From: Thiothrix lacustris DSM 21227
Lineage (GTDB): Bacteria; Pseudomonadota; Gammaproteobacteria; Thiotrichales; Thiotrichaceae
Direction of reading: 5' to 3'
Length of the DNA: 64,000 nt
Assembly: GCF_000621325.1 (NCBI RefSeq)
Contig: NZ_JHYQ01000018.1
Location: 1-64,000, forward strand
Within the stretch, counting starts at the first letter, position 1. Every line of letters starts with the position of its first letter. Of this stretch, positions 46,882 through 58,800 are shown piece by piece. Both the position numbers and the translations under genes were made by a program. The notes beneath the pieces were generated by a model. That model had not been told where the DNA came from. It did no database searches and saw only the letters and a list, made by a program, of their open reading frames with translations.

Positions 46882-47765
46882 GCTGGCAACAACTGACCTG
46901 TCAAACCACATCACAACATCAAGAAGCCGTCGTTGATGCAATGGAAGCTGTTGAGGCCGTTTCCATCACGTGGCAGGATGCCGAAGACGACCCGATTCTG
47001 GAACCACGCCCCGGTGAAATGCGTCTGTGGAACAATCTGGTCGTCACGGCACTGTACGAGGCAGAAGCCAACCTCAGTGCCTTACTGTTGCTATTGGAAA
47101 CCCGCAAAGCCGACTGGAAAATCGAATCAGTACTGCTGGAGACCGTCGAAGACCAGCCGTGGGAACGCGCATGGATGGACAGTTTCCACCCCATGTGCTT
47201 CGGTAAGCGCCTGTGGATTTACCCCAGTTGGTGTGAAACACCTGATGATGACAGCGTAAAACTGTTGCTTGACCCCGGTCTAGCCTTTGGCACAGGTACG
47301 CACCCCACCACTGCCCTATGCCTCGAATGGCTGGATGGGCAGGACGTGGCTGGTCAAGAGGTGCTGGATTACGGCTGTGGCTCTGGAGTACTGGCGATAG
47401 CTGCCCTTAAACTGGGGGCAAAACGCGCCGAATGCACTGACATTGACCCGCAAGCCCTACAAGCTACGCTGGACAACGCCGAACGCAACAGTATTTCCAG
47501 CACGCAATTCCATACCTGTTACCCCGAAGATTTGCCTAAGCAACGCTGGGATGTTGTTATGGCAAACATTCTGGCAGGCCCCTTGGTGGAACTTGCACCG
47601 GTGCTGCTAGCAGCATTACGTCCCGGTGGCAGATTGGTATTATCCGGCATTCTAGCAGAACAGACAGAGGCCATTAAACAAGCTTACCAGCCCGCACTCA
47701 CTGACTTCAGTATTACTCAAAAAGATGACTGGATCAGGGTTACAGGCTATTCACCCATTATTTAG
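46878..47765 (+). CDS. prmA: Ribosomal protein L11 methyltransferase
   Basis: 295 residues: [46 protein letters not shown] (the SAM-binding start), [20 protein letters not shown] and [13 protein letters not shown]. It trimethylates L11. Follows accC in a standard gammaproteobacterial order. Confidence 0.95.
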   Translation: MSWQQLTCQTTSQHQEAVVDAMEAVEAVSITWQDAEDDPILEPRPGEMRLWNNLVVTALYEAEANLSALLLLLETRKADWKIESVLLETVEDQPWERAWMDSFHPMCFGKRLWIYPSWCETPDDDSVKLLLDPGLAFGTGTHPTTALCLEWLDGQDVAGQEVLDYGCGSGVLAIAALKLGAKRAECTDIDPQALQATLDNAERNSISSTQFHTCYPEDLPKQRWDVVMANILAGPLVELAPVLLAALRPGGRLVLSGILAEQTEAIKQAYQPALTDFSITQKDDWIRVTGYSPII

Positions 47766-47882
47766 CCGTTAATCTGTATTTTTTGCTCAACTTTTTCAGC
47801 GGTGTTATTTTCTACACCCTTGAATAAGCATTCTTGAACAATAAGAACTAGAATAAAGCGATTACTCAAACGGCGCGGAGTC

Positions 47883-48608
47883 ATGTATACACAGTGTAAC
47901 CACTGCAACGCGATTTTTCGCGTCACAATGAAAGAGTTAACCGCTGCACAAGGCTTGCTACGTTGCGGCGAATGCGACAATATTTTTGACGCAATGAAAA
48001 ACCTAAGCCAAACACTGCCTGAAGAGCGCCGTTTTGCCCAAAACCTGGTTAAGATGGCTCCTGTAGAAATACAAGAGCCAACCACCATCGAACATACCAC
48101 ACCCAAAAGCAAACGACTTCCCCAGGATTTAAAACATAAATTATCGAATGCACGGTATTTTATAAGCATAATAGTGGGCATTTTAGCACTACTACTGTTA
48201 CTACAAGTTTTATACAGTAACCGCCATTGGCTCGCACAACAACCTATAACATCCCCTATCATCCGACAACTATGCACGCTAATAGACTGTGATATCACAC
48301 CGTATCGAGATATCCGTAAAATCAAGCTATTAAGTCGTAATGTTTACTCGCACCCTAATACACCGAAGGTATTAACCATCAGCGCCTCTATCCAAAATGA
48401 AGCGACTTTTCCACAACCTTACCCATTGATTGAAATTAGCTTTCTAGACAAAAACAACAAAGTATTAGCATTACGGCGCTTCCCTCCCGAAGAGTACCTT
48501 CAGAATTCCAAAGGAAAACTAATGTCTACGGGTATGCCTGACGAATTATTGTTAAACATTACAGATCCCGGTGATGAAGCTATTCGCTTCCAATTTCGAT
48601 TTATGTAA
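47883..48608 (+). CDS. Zinc-ribbon (MJ0042) and DUF3426 membrane protein
   Basis: 241 residues. An N-terminal zinc ribbon, MYTQCNHCNAIFRVTMKEL with LRCGECDNIFDA, is followed by a membrane helix ISIIVGILALLLLLQVLY (about 98-115) and a DUF3426 periplasmic domain (LLSRNVYSHPNTPKVLTISASIQN). Often found after prmA before dusB-fis; those are absent here. Function unknown. Confidence 0.85.
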   Translation: MYTQCNHCNAIFRVTMKELTAAQGLLRCGECDNIFDAMKNLSQTLPEERRFAQNLVKMAPVEIQEPTTIEHTTPKSKRLPQDLKHKLSNARYFISIIVGILALLLLLQVLYSNRHWLAQQPITSPIIRQLCTLIDCDITPYRDIRKIKLLSRNVYSHPNTPKVLTISASIQNEATFPQPYPLIEISFLDKNNKVLALRRFPPEEYLQNSKGKLMSTGMPDELLLNITDPGDEAIRFQFRFM

Positions 48609-48692
48609 ACTGATAAAATGATAAATGGCATTAACATTGCGATAAAATACCGGACAAATAATAAAAAACCTGTTCATTCCACACAATTCAGC

Positions 48693-48764
48693 TATAATTC
48701 GCACCGCGTAAATTATCGGTCAGCGTCAAAAGACAAGCTGTCAATAACCAAGTATAACTGACCG
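48693..48764 (+). promoter_or_regulatory. dksA promoter -10 and leader hairpin
   Basis: TATAAT at 48693-48698 is followed by GC-rich GCACCGCG, the discriminator type found at stringently controlled promoters; the -35 is poor. In the leader, CGGTCAG (48717-48723) pairs perfectly with CTGACCG (48758-48764), forming a stem-loop 28 bases before the ATG. Confidence 0.5.
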
Positions 48765-48791
48765 CCGCCACCCCATATGTTGGAGATAAAA

Positions 48792-49247
48792 ATGGCAACC
48801 GACAATACAAATTACCTGAGAAGAAAAGCTGCACTGCCTGTTGATGGCATCGAGCCATACATTCCAGAAGCAGGCGAAGAGTATATGAACGAAAAGCAAT
48901 TAGCGCATTTTCGTAACATTCTTGTTGCTTGGAAAAAATCTCTCATGGAAGAAGTTGACCGTACCGTCGACCACATGAAAGAAGATGCAACCAACTTTTC
49001 AGACCCGGCTGACCGCGCCACACAGGAAGAGGAATTTGCCCTCGAACTGCGAGCGCGTGACCGCGAACGGAAGCTTATCCGCAAAATCGAAAAAACCATC
49101 GCCCGCGTGGATGATGATGACTACGGTTTCTGCGATGCTTGCGGTATCGAAATAGGCTTACAACGTCTTGAAGTTCGTCCTACCGCTGAACTGTGTATTG
49201 ACTGCAAGACCACCCAAGAAATCAAGGAACGGCAAATGGCCGTCTAA
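48792..49247 (+). CDS. dksA: RNA polymerase-binding transcription factor DksA
   Basis: 151 residues from ATG 48792 with GGAG eight bases upstream. The coiled coil (LVAWKKSLMEEVDRTVDHMK onward) carries the tip acidic pair in DPADRATQEEE, and the zinc finger is CDACGIEIGLQRLEVRP with CIDCK. With ppGpp it controls rRNA and amino-acid promoters. Confidence 0.96.
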   Translation: MATDNTNYLRRKAALPVDGIEPYIPEAGEEYMNEKQLAHFRNILVAWKKSLMEEVDRTVDHMKEDATNFSDPADRATQEEEFALELRARDRERKLIRKIEKTIARVDDDDYGFCDACGIEIGLQRLEVRPTAELCIDCKTTQEIKERQMAV

Positions 49248-49261
49248 GGACGCCACGAACC

Positions 49262-50062
49262 TTGCTGACCATTGGCAGGTTTGCCCCATCCCCCACCGGA
49301 CCATTGCATTTTGGCTCGTTGGTTGCTGCCACCGCTAGTTATCTAGCGGCTCGGCAGGCTGGCGGAAACTGGTTATTGCGCATCGAAGATCTCGATAAAC
49401 CTCGCGAACAACCGGGTGCTGCGGATGTTATTATCCAAACACTGAGGCATTACGGCTTTGAATGGGATGGCGACATCTTATACCAAAGCCAACGCCACGA
49501 AGCTTACCGTGCCGCGCTTGCTGTCTTACAAGAACACACCTACGCCTGCACTCGTTCCCGCAAAGGCTTGCCAACATTGCCTTCCATTAGGCTGCGTACT
49601 CATAATGCTCCCATTTGTTTCAGCGACAGTATTCAAGGCTATTATTGTCAATGCCTGACCCGTGACGTAGGCGATTTTGTACTGCTACGCGCTGATGGCC
49701 TGTTTGCTTACCAGTTAGCCGTCGTCGTCGACGATGCATTTCAAGGCGTGAATCAGGTAGTGCGTGGTGCTGACTTGCTGGATAACACCCCCAGACAAAT
49801 TTTTCTACAGCAACTACTGGGCTTTACTCAACCAACCTACGCGCACGTACCGCTGGTGCTGAACGAACACGGACAAAAACTCAGTAAACAAAACCTTGCC
49901 CCAGCACTCAACACATCTGCACGTTTACAAACGCTGGTATCTGCTTTACGCTTTTTGGGACAAACTTGCCCAAATGCTAGCGAGCTTGCAACCCTTTCCA
50001 ACTTTTGGGATTGGGCCATTGCCCATTGGGACATTAGCACTATCCGTCATTCACAGGCATAG
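49262..50062 (+). CDS. gluQ: Glutamyl-Q tRNA(Asp) synthetase
   Basis: 266 residues from TTG 49262, with AAGGA ten bases upstream; no ATG fits. The HIGH-like APSPTGPLHFGSLVAA and KMSKS-like GQKLSKQ are present, and it lacks the anticodon domain, so it is GluQRS, which glutamylates queuosine on tRNA-Asp. E. coli GluQRS binds zinc through CxC, Tyr and Cys; the region here (YACTRSRKGLPTLPSIRL) has only one Cys of the pair, so the zinc site looks degenerate. Follows dksA, its usual neighbour. Confidence 0.92.
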   Translation: MLTIGRFAPSPTGPLHFGSLVAATASYLAARQAGGNWLLRIEDLDKPREQPGAADVIIQTLRHYGFEWDGDILYQSQRHEAYRAALAVLQEHTYACTRSRKGLPTLPSIRLRTHNAPICFSDSIQGYYCQCLTRDVGDFVLLRADGLFAYQLAVVVDDAFQGVNQVVRGADLLDNTPRQIFLQQLLGFTQPTYAHVPLVLNEHGQKLSKQNLAPALNTSARLQTLVSALRFLGQTCPNASELATLSNFWDWAIAHWDISTIRHSQA

Positions 50063-50064
50063 AC

Positions 50065-50490
50065 ATGGCAACAAATCATTGGCGCACCTTCCCTCGCTGG
50101 ATGCTGGAAGAACATGAAAACGATCTCCGCCTCAATGCACAACTCTCTACTGGACGTGCCGCTGAGGTCACCGCCCAGCTTCAACATGACCCAACGTTAA
50201 TGCGGGTACTGCTAACCTTGTTAGGCAACCCCAATACTGCCCTTAGCACCCGTATTGGCATCGGCGTCGTCATGGAAGACCTTGCTGGTTCCGACCTACT
50301 GAAACAACACATTGCCCTTCTCGGGCAACTCAGCCAGCATCAGGATGTCAGCATCCGTGCTGATGCTTGCTATTACCTAGGTTTAAGTGGTGACAGGAGA
50401 GCGATTCCTTTCCTACAAACTTGCCTGCAAGATCGCGATCTTGAAGTTCAAGAAGTAGCCACAGACGCCCTACAAAGCCTCAATATTTAA
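50065..50490 (+). CDS. HEAT-repeat protein
   Basis: 141 residues, all helical. Repeats are seen in LMRVLLTLLGNPNTALSTRIGIGVVMEDLA, SIRADACYYLGLSGDRRAIPFLQ and LEVQEVATDALQSL. Starts three bases after gluQ; likely co-transcribed. Probably a protein-binding adaptor; partner unknown. Confidence 0.75.
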   Translation: MATNHWRTFPRWMLEEHENDLRLNAQLSTGRAAEVTAQLQHDPTLMRVLLTLLGNPNTALSTRIGIGVVMEDLAGSDLLKQHIALLGQLSQHQDVSIRADACYYLGLSGDRRAIPFLQTCLQDRDLEVQEVATDALQSLNI

Positions 50491-50780
50491 ACAGGATACC
50501 CAGCCAAGCGGTTAATCGTTTGAGCAAGCTCAATATCCTTATGGCTAATACCACCTGCATCATGGGTCGTCAGGCTAATAGCCAACGTTTTGTAGACATT
50601 GCACCACTCAGGATGATGATTCATCCGTTCTGCGACCAGTGCCACTTGTGTCATAAAACCAAATGCCTCCACGAAATCAGAAAATGTCAACACGCGATGT
50701 AATTTTTCGTCACGCAATACCCAGCCAGGCAATCCTTCTAGAATAACGGCTAGCGCCTCTTCTGTTAATTTTTCAATCAT
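50487..50780 (-). CDS. phhB: 4a-hydroxytetrahydrobiopterin dehydratase
   Basis: 97 residues with the PCD family motif [22 protein letters not shown] (catalytic His pair then Trp) and [16 protein letters not shown]. Recycles pterin cofactor. Its end touches the convergent HEAT gene and its start overlaps ispF by eight bases. Confidence 0.93.
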   Translation of the reverse strand: MIEKLTEEALAVILEGLPGWVLRDEKLHRVLTFSDFVEAFGFMTQVALVAERMNHHPEWCNVYKTLAISLTTHDAGGISHKDIELAQTINRLAGYPV

Positions 50781-51251
50781 TTGATACTCCTAATAAGATG
50801 ACAGCGTGGGCAGCGATTCCTTCTTTACGCCCTGTAAAACCCAGCTTCTCAGTTGTTGTGGCCTTCACATTGATTTGCTCGACCTCACAACCAAAATCAG
50901 CGGCGATATTACACCGCATGGCAAGAATGTGAGGTGCCATTTTCGGTGCTTGAGCAATGATGGTACTGTCAAGATTGATAACAACATACCCTTTACTGCG
51001 CACCAATCCGTAAACATGACGCAGCAAAATACGGCTATCAATATTCGCGTATTCCGCCGCAGTATCGGGAAAATGTTGCCCAATATCACCCAAGGCCAAC
51101 GCACCTAAAAGCGCATCACAAATCGCATGTAATAAGACATCTCCATCTGAATGCGCCTTGAAGGCATGGCTGTACGGAATACTAACGCCCCCCAAGACCA
51201 CATGATCACCCGTAGTAAAGGCGTGAACATCATAGCCATGACCAATACGCA

Positions 51252-51252
<1 letters not shown>
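50773..51252 (-). CDS. ispF: 2-C-methyl-D-erythritol 2,4-cyclodiphosphate synthase
   Basis: 159 residues from ATG 51252 ([12 protein letters not shown]); metal ligands in GHGYDVH and the [19 protein letters not shown] motif are present, and [19 protein letters not shown] closes the family pattern. Fifth step of the MEP isoprenoid pathway. ispD is not adjacent here. Confidence 0.96.
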
Positions 51253-52557
<1,305 letters not shown>

Positions 52558-52710
52558 GGCGGAGCCTCCTGATGATTTGCCCTGCAATCTAACGGGATGA
52601 AGACTAGTGTGCAAGAGGCAGGCATTCTGCGAGGCAATCTCATGATTCATAGATTTGCCGCTAGCCTCATGGTAGAGAAAGCTTAATTAATGATGTAGTC
52701 ATTAAAATTG

Positions 52711-52738
52711 TTGAGTCTATAGATATAAGTGATATAAT
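52711..52738 (+). promoter_or_regulatory. Candidate sigma-70 promoter of the giant gene
   Basis: TTGAGT (52711-52716) and TATAAT (52733-52738) are separated by 16 bases, in an AT-rich region with a predicted 5' leader of about 60 bases. The rest of the gap from 52558 shows only AT-rich DNA and the arsC upstream region. Confidence 0.5.
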
Positions 52739-52807
52739 CAATTATAAAATACAATAAATGAAATAAAGAAAAAGCCGAAAAATCATAATGATAACGGAAT
52801 TATAAGA

Positions 52808-55800
52808 ATGAAGCCCTCATTGCCTAAAGCTCGTATGCCTGCTGGATCGCTTGGTTTTGCTCTGCAAATCTTGCTTATGTTACTGCTGCTAGTTGTCCAT
52901 GGTACAACGCAGGCAGCAGCAAGCTGCCCTACTGGAATGACCCTTTCCACCGACGCAGGCAATGCCGCCAGTGTCATTCTGGATACCGGCGTTGATTATG
53001 AAACTCAGGCAACAGGCGCACCCTCAGCAACGAATACAACCCCCAGTTCAAGCAATTCTGCACTGGTTGCCGCAGGTGATACCTTAGGGTTGGATTTGGA
53101 CAAAATCATTCCCGAAGGCTCAACAATTGAAATTTCTTTAGGCCGAAATAATAGTTCAGGACGTGTTCGGATAGAAATGTCATTGGATGATAATACCTAT
53201 ACATCAGTAGGCACTTTTGGCGCTAGTGGCACATTAGGAACAGGCACTACCAGCAAACTCGGGCGAATCAACGTCACCATACCAACGGGCAGCGCACGTT
53301 ATATCCGTTTTATTCGGGAGGCGGGGGGTGTCTGGATAGATGCTGTTTCATATACGGAAATTTGTACAGTTTCAACGCCTTATGATTACGGTGATGCACC
53401 CGATACAGCGAATGGTACATCGTCCAGTAACTATGAAACACTTAAGACTGATAATGGCCCTCGTCATATCATTACGCCCGGCTTAAATCTGGGTGCAACC
53501 GTGGATGCGGATAATGGCACGTTACAAAATCTTGCGGCGAACGCGGATGATACGTCTGGTACAACCGATGATGAAGATGGTTTGATAGCCCCTCCGATCA
53601 TCCCAACGACCAGTGGCCAACCATATACCCTGACCAGCTATGTTAACAATACAATAGGCAGCGCCGCTTACCTAAGTGTCTACATAGATTTTAATCGAGA
53701 CGGTGATTTTCTTGATGCAGGTGAGAAAGCGAGCACTCAAACCCTTTATGGCTCTAATTATGTCAATTCAGTGTTCACTACACCTACCGGTTTAACCCCC
53801 GGTGTAGTGTATGCTCGCTTGCGCCTTAGTTTTGATGAGGCAGCAGCAAATTCACCCGTTGGAGCAGCCAGCAGCGGTGAAGTCGAAGATTACGCACTCA
53901 CCGTTTCCAGCGCCCCTTACTACGACTTTGGTGATGCCCCAACCTCTTATGGTAGTGCTCAACACACCATTAACAGCAATATTTACCTGGGTAGCATTGG
54001 TCCAGATGCAGAAGCAGCAAATCAACCGACCTATAACGCTAGTGGTGATGGCATTGATGAAGACGGCGCTCCACGACAAACCCAAAACCTAGCTATCACG
54101 CTATTTCCTATCTTAAAAGTTAACACCAGTAGTTATAGTGTAGACGTCAGAGCCACCAATACAACAGGCACTTCTGGAAAACTCTATGGTTGGATTGACT
54201 TCGACCAAAATGGGGTATTTGATCTTGATGAGGCAGCATCCGTCTCTGCGCCCAATAACACATCGGGCACTAACCTGACACTCACATGGAATTCAATTCC
54301 AACCGATATCAAAGTAGGAACAACCTTTATACGCCTGAGACTAACGACGGATACCAGTGTTACACTTAGCAAACCCACTGGCAACGCTAGTAACGGTGAA
54401 GTGGAAGACTATCCCATTGCCGTTGCCCTGGATATCCCACCTAATAGTCCTACGGTCACCATTATAAAAGGTGATACTTCAGCCAGCTGTGCTAGCACAC
54501 TATTCACGGACAATTTTGACGACCTACCGAATGATAAATACTTTGGAGAATATACATCAGCAACGCCTTATGTTATTCGCAACTGGACAGCAACAGGCGG
54601 TGGTGTAGATACCTATGCCAGAACACTTTCAGTAGGTGCTTATGCCGCAACACAGGGCATATCAATCTATTTCGGAAATGGTACAGTCCGCAGGGTTTCA
54701 CCTGAGGTTGGCACAGGCTTCACGTTTGATGGTAATGGCAAGCTCACCTCAGCACTAGACGCTATTGAACTGCGCGATGACGCAGATGATACAACGCCCG
54801 GATATCACTCCCATGAAGCAGACTGGGGGCCTAACCCTGTCAAATTCTCACGAACCTTTACTACTGTTGCAGGGAACAAGTACCGCCTGTATTTTTCAGC
54901 GATACCAGAAGATGCAGGCAATCCCACCTACGCATCAGGCATCATGCGAGTCGATACCCCCAGTGGTTCTATCCATTTTAAAGCGCCAGGTGGACAAGAA
55001 GGTCTACAAAAATACCGTATAGAATTTACCGCCACCTCGACATCCTCAACCATCAGCTTCATCAACTATGGGCATATTAGCACTGATGGTGGCTGGTGCG
55101 ACCCTAGTTCATTGATATCAGGCGCATGGTGTACCGCTAATGGTCATTCCGTCAGCAAAACAGCCAATGAATTGATTATTGATGACGTGGTCATTGCCGC
55201 AGCATCGGCCTGTGCTACCAGCAATATTAGCGGGTTTGTGTATATTGACAGAAATCTGAACGATAGCTTTAACACTGCAACCGATGGTGTTCTTAATAAC
55301 ATTAGTGTGACGCTATATGATAATAATAACACGCCAGCTACCACTGACGATGATACCGTCATTGCTACAACCTCTACTGCCAGTAACGGTGCTTACAGTT
55401 TTACAGATGTAAGCCCCTCGATGCATTACCGCATTGAAGTAGACACACATGATACCGACTTACCCACCAATGCTTACAGTGGCACCTCCAATCCATTAAT
55501 GGATGTGACGGTTGCATCAGGTAGTAACTTAACCAATCAGAATTTCGGTTTTGATATGACCTGTGAAGCCACTGCTGGACAGTTTGGTGGACTTGCGTTC
55601 CGCGATTACAACCAAAATGGTATTCATGAAAGCAATGAGGATGGCATAGCAGGTGTCACGGTTACCGCTTATGATGCCAGCAACACAGCGATTGCCAACG
55701 CAACTACCGACGTTCATGGATGGTATAAACTAAGTGGGTTAACCAACGGCACACAATACCGGCTTGAATACACTGGTTTGGCTGTAGACCTCTCATCCAG

Positions 55801-58800
55801 TGCTCACGGCACAGATACCGCTACCAATGTACGCTTTGTCACAGCAGCGGCCAGTTGTTCCAATCATTATGGGGTCAATGATCCTGTTGAATACTGCCAA
55901 GCTAATCCATCGGTAGCTACCTACAGTTATACGCAGGGAGATCCTGCGGCTACAAACGTTGGTAGCTACACCAGCATACACACCTTCCCTTATGACGCCA
56001 GTGGTACTTCATATTCCCAGACCATCGCGGCAGCGACAAAAGCCAGCATCGCCCAAACCGGTGCTTTATGGGGTATGGCTTATCAAAAGTCGAGTAAGAC
56101 ATTATTTGCTTCTGCTGCTATTCGTCGCTTTGCGGGACTAGGTTCACTCGGCACAGGGGGAATCTATAAAGTTGACATGAGTAACCCTACCGCCAATACC
56201 GGCGCCTCACCCTATATTGATATACGCAATATTGGCATTCCAACTGGGGCAGATATCGTGCGGGGTACTGATGCCTGTAACACACTGGCCAATAACCCCT
56301 GGGGTTCTGCTCATGACGTGGCAGCTTGGGATGCGGTAGGCAAGATCGGTATTGGCGACATTGACTACGATGAAGCCAACAATAAACTATGGCTTGTCAA
56401 TTTAAATGACCGTAAATTATATGGCATCAAAAACGTAACCCCCAGCAGCACGCCTACTGCTGCTGATGTATTGGGTGGTTACAGCATCAATCTTCCCTCA
56501 CCTTATACCTGTACCAGTGGCACATTCCGTCCTTGGGCGGTTAAATACTACCGTGGAAATGTCTATGTCGGCGGTGTCTGTGACGCAGCTAGCGATCCTT
56601 ATACACAATCGAAAGTAAGAGGATATGTGCTGAAATTCAACCCGGCCAATACCGCCGCTGGTTTTAGCTATGTCAAAGACTTTGCACTTGACCAAACCCG
56701 TCCAGACTATAGTGGTTACGAGGCCACAACCCAGTGGAATGGCTGGATTCCACCCGCTGATGCGATTGGCTGGCCATACTTTCATTCACCCATTATTGGC
56801 AATATCGAGTTTGATACAGATGGCTCAATCATTATTGGCGTCATTGACCGAGCTGGCCTGCAAAACGGCAACAACTCTTATGATGAGCCATCCTGTACGG
56901 ATACATCCCTCGATTACACCACCTCACGTGGGGATATTTTACGCCTATGTAAAACTGATACGGGCTACCTTAGCGACTCAGAGCTGGGCTGCTCCACTAA
57001 TATTCCGGTGAACAGTAAAATTCAGAATGAATATTACTGGGGTGACATGGGTCCCACCTATAATTCATGGGAAAGCATGAATGAAATATCAGCAGGTGGA
57101 TTAGCGATGATCCCGGGCAGTAGCCAAGTATTAACCAATGCTTTTGATGCCGGTGAATGGGGATCCAATAGCGTTGTATGGCTAAACAACACAACCGGTG
57201 GCGCTGATAAAAGCTACTATGTAACGTGGACAACGACTAATAAAAGTGCTGGTATGGGTGAACTGGAAGTCATGTGTGACCAGTCTCCCATTGAAGTCGG
57301 CAATCGTGTATGGCTGGATACCGATAAGGATGGCATTCAAGATGCCGGAGAAGCCGGTATTAATAACGTTACGGTAACGCTTACTTGCGGTACAGATACA
57401 GCAACTACCACGACCAATGCTGAAGGGGAATACTATTTCTCCAATACGACTGGCGGCAATACGACTTTCATGGATAGCGGAGAAAGCTGCAAACTCAAGA
57501 TCAATACCAGTCAAGCCAACTTAAGCGGCTATTCGCTCACGACACAAAATGCTGACAGCAAAACCGACAATAACAGCGCTACCGACATCCGCGATTCAGA
57601 TGCGGCGAATAATGCTGGAACGGCAGAAATCAGTTTCACCGTCGGCAGTAATGGTCAGAATAATCATGGGTTGGACTTCGGCTTTACAAGCCTCTCTGGC
57701 ACAAGCCTCTCTGGTAAAGTCTTTGAAGATGTCAATTATGGTGGTGGCTTAGGTCGCTCCATCAGCAGCACGGGCATCGCCGTGATTATGGGAGTACGGG
57801 TCGAACTGTATGACTCGACTGGTGCCTTTATCACCAGCTCAAACACCATTGATGGTGGGCCATACACCTTCAGTAATGTTGCTAACGGCAATTACTACGT
57901 GCGGGTTGTCAACGACACTATTCGCTCAAGCCGTGCAGGCTCCAACGCCACCGAGCGAGCAATCCAGACCTATCGTACTGATGGCACGACCGCTGTTAAT
58001 AACGAAGTTGGCGGGCGCAACCCTGCACTCGTGGATAGTGCAGCCAATACGACCAATCAAACCCTGAACACAACGACGTTCAAACTATCTGGGGGTGGGC
58101 AAGCTCAATCCGTCCAGCCCATCACGGTCACGGGTAGTGCTATTACTGGCGCTAACTTCGGCTTCAACTTCAGTACCATCGTCAACACCAATGACAGCGG
58201 GCAAGGCTCCTTGCGTCAGTTCCTGCTCAACGCCAATTTATTGTCACGAACGGGCATATCTCAGGTACTTCCCGCCAGTATTCAAGCTGACTATAGCGCA
58301 GATACTGAAGTCTCGATTTTCATGATTCCCACTTCAGCACTAAGCGGTGGTGTTGCCACCATTACCTTGAGCAATACCAATAAGCTTCCGGCACTCAATA
58401 GAGCTGATGTTGCATTGGATGCACGTACCCAGACACTCAATATCGGGGATACCAATCCAGGAACATTAGGCACAGCGCAGACTGTCGGTATTGATGGTTT
58501 AAACGTCCTGCCGATCAGTCGCCCTGAAGTGGCAATAGATGTCTCCGCCATTACTGGATCAGGTGCTGTCTACCCGTTAACCATTAACGCTTTACGCAAC
58601 CATGTCCGTGGCTTTAGCTTGTACGGCGCAATCACCGGCGGATTTAGTAACCCCAGTGCCGCAGTATTTGTCTCTGATACTGGGTCAGCCACCATAAAAG
58701 ACAACGTTTTTGGTGCATTACCAGATGGTTCCCAACCTGCCACTGCTAAACAGAACCGCCGTTTCGGCTTCCTCAGCGAAGGCGTTTCTCAAGTGAGCGG

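Noticed and set aside
47762-48325. Minus-strand ORF of 187 residues
   Set aside because: Lies entirely opposite the prmA end and the DUF3426 gene; composition (many Arg, Ser, Cys) is that of an antisense shadow.
52783-52977. Minus-strand ORF at the start of the giant gene
   Set aside because: It is antisense to the signal peptide region of a continuous frame.
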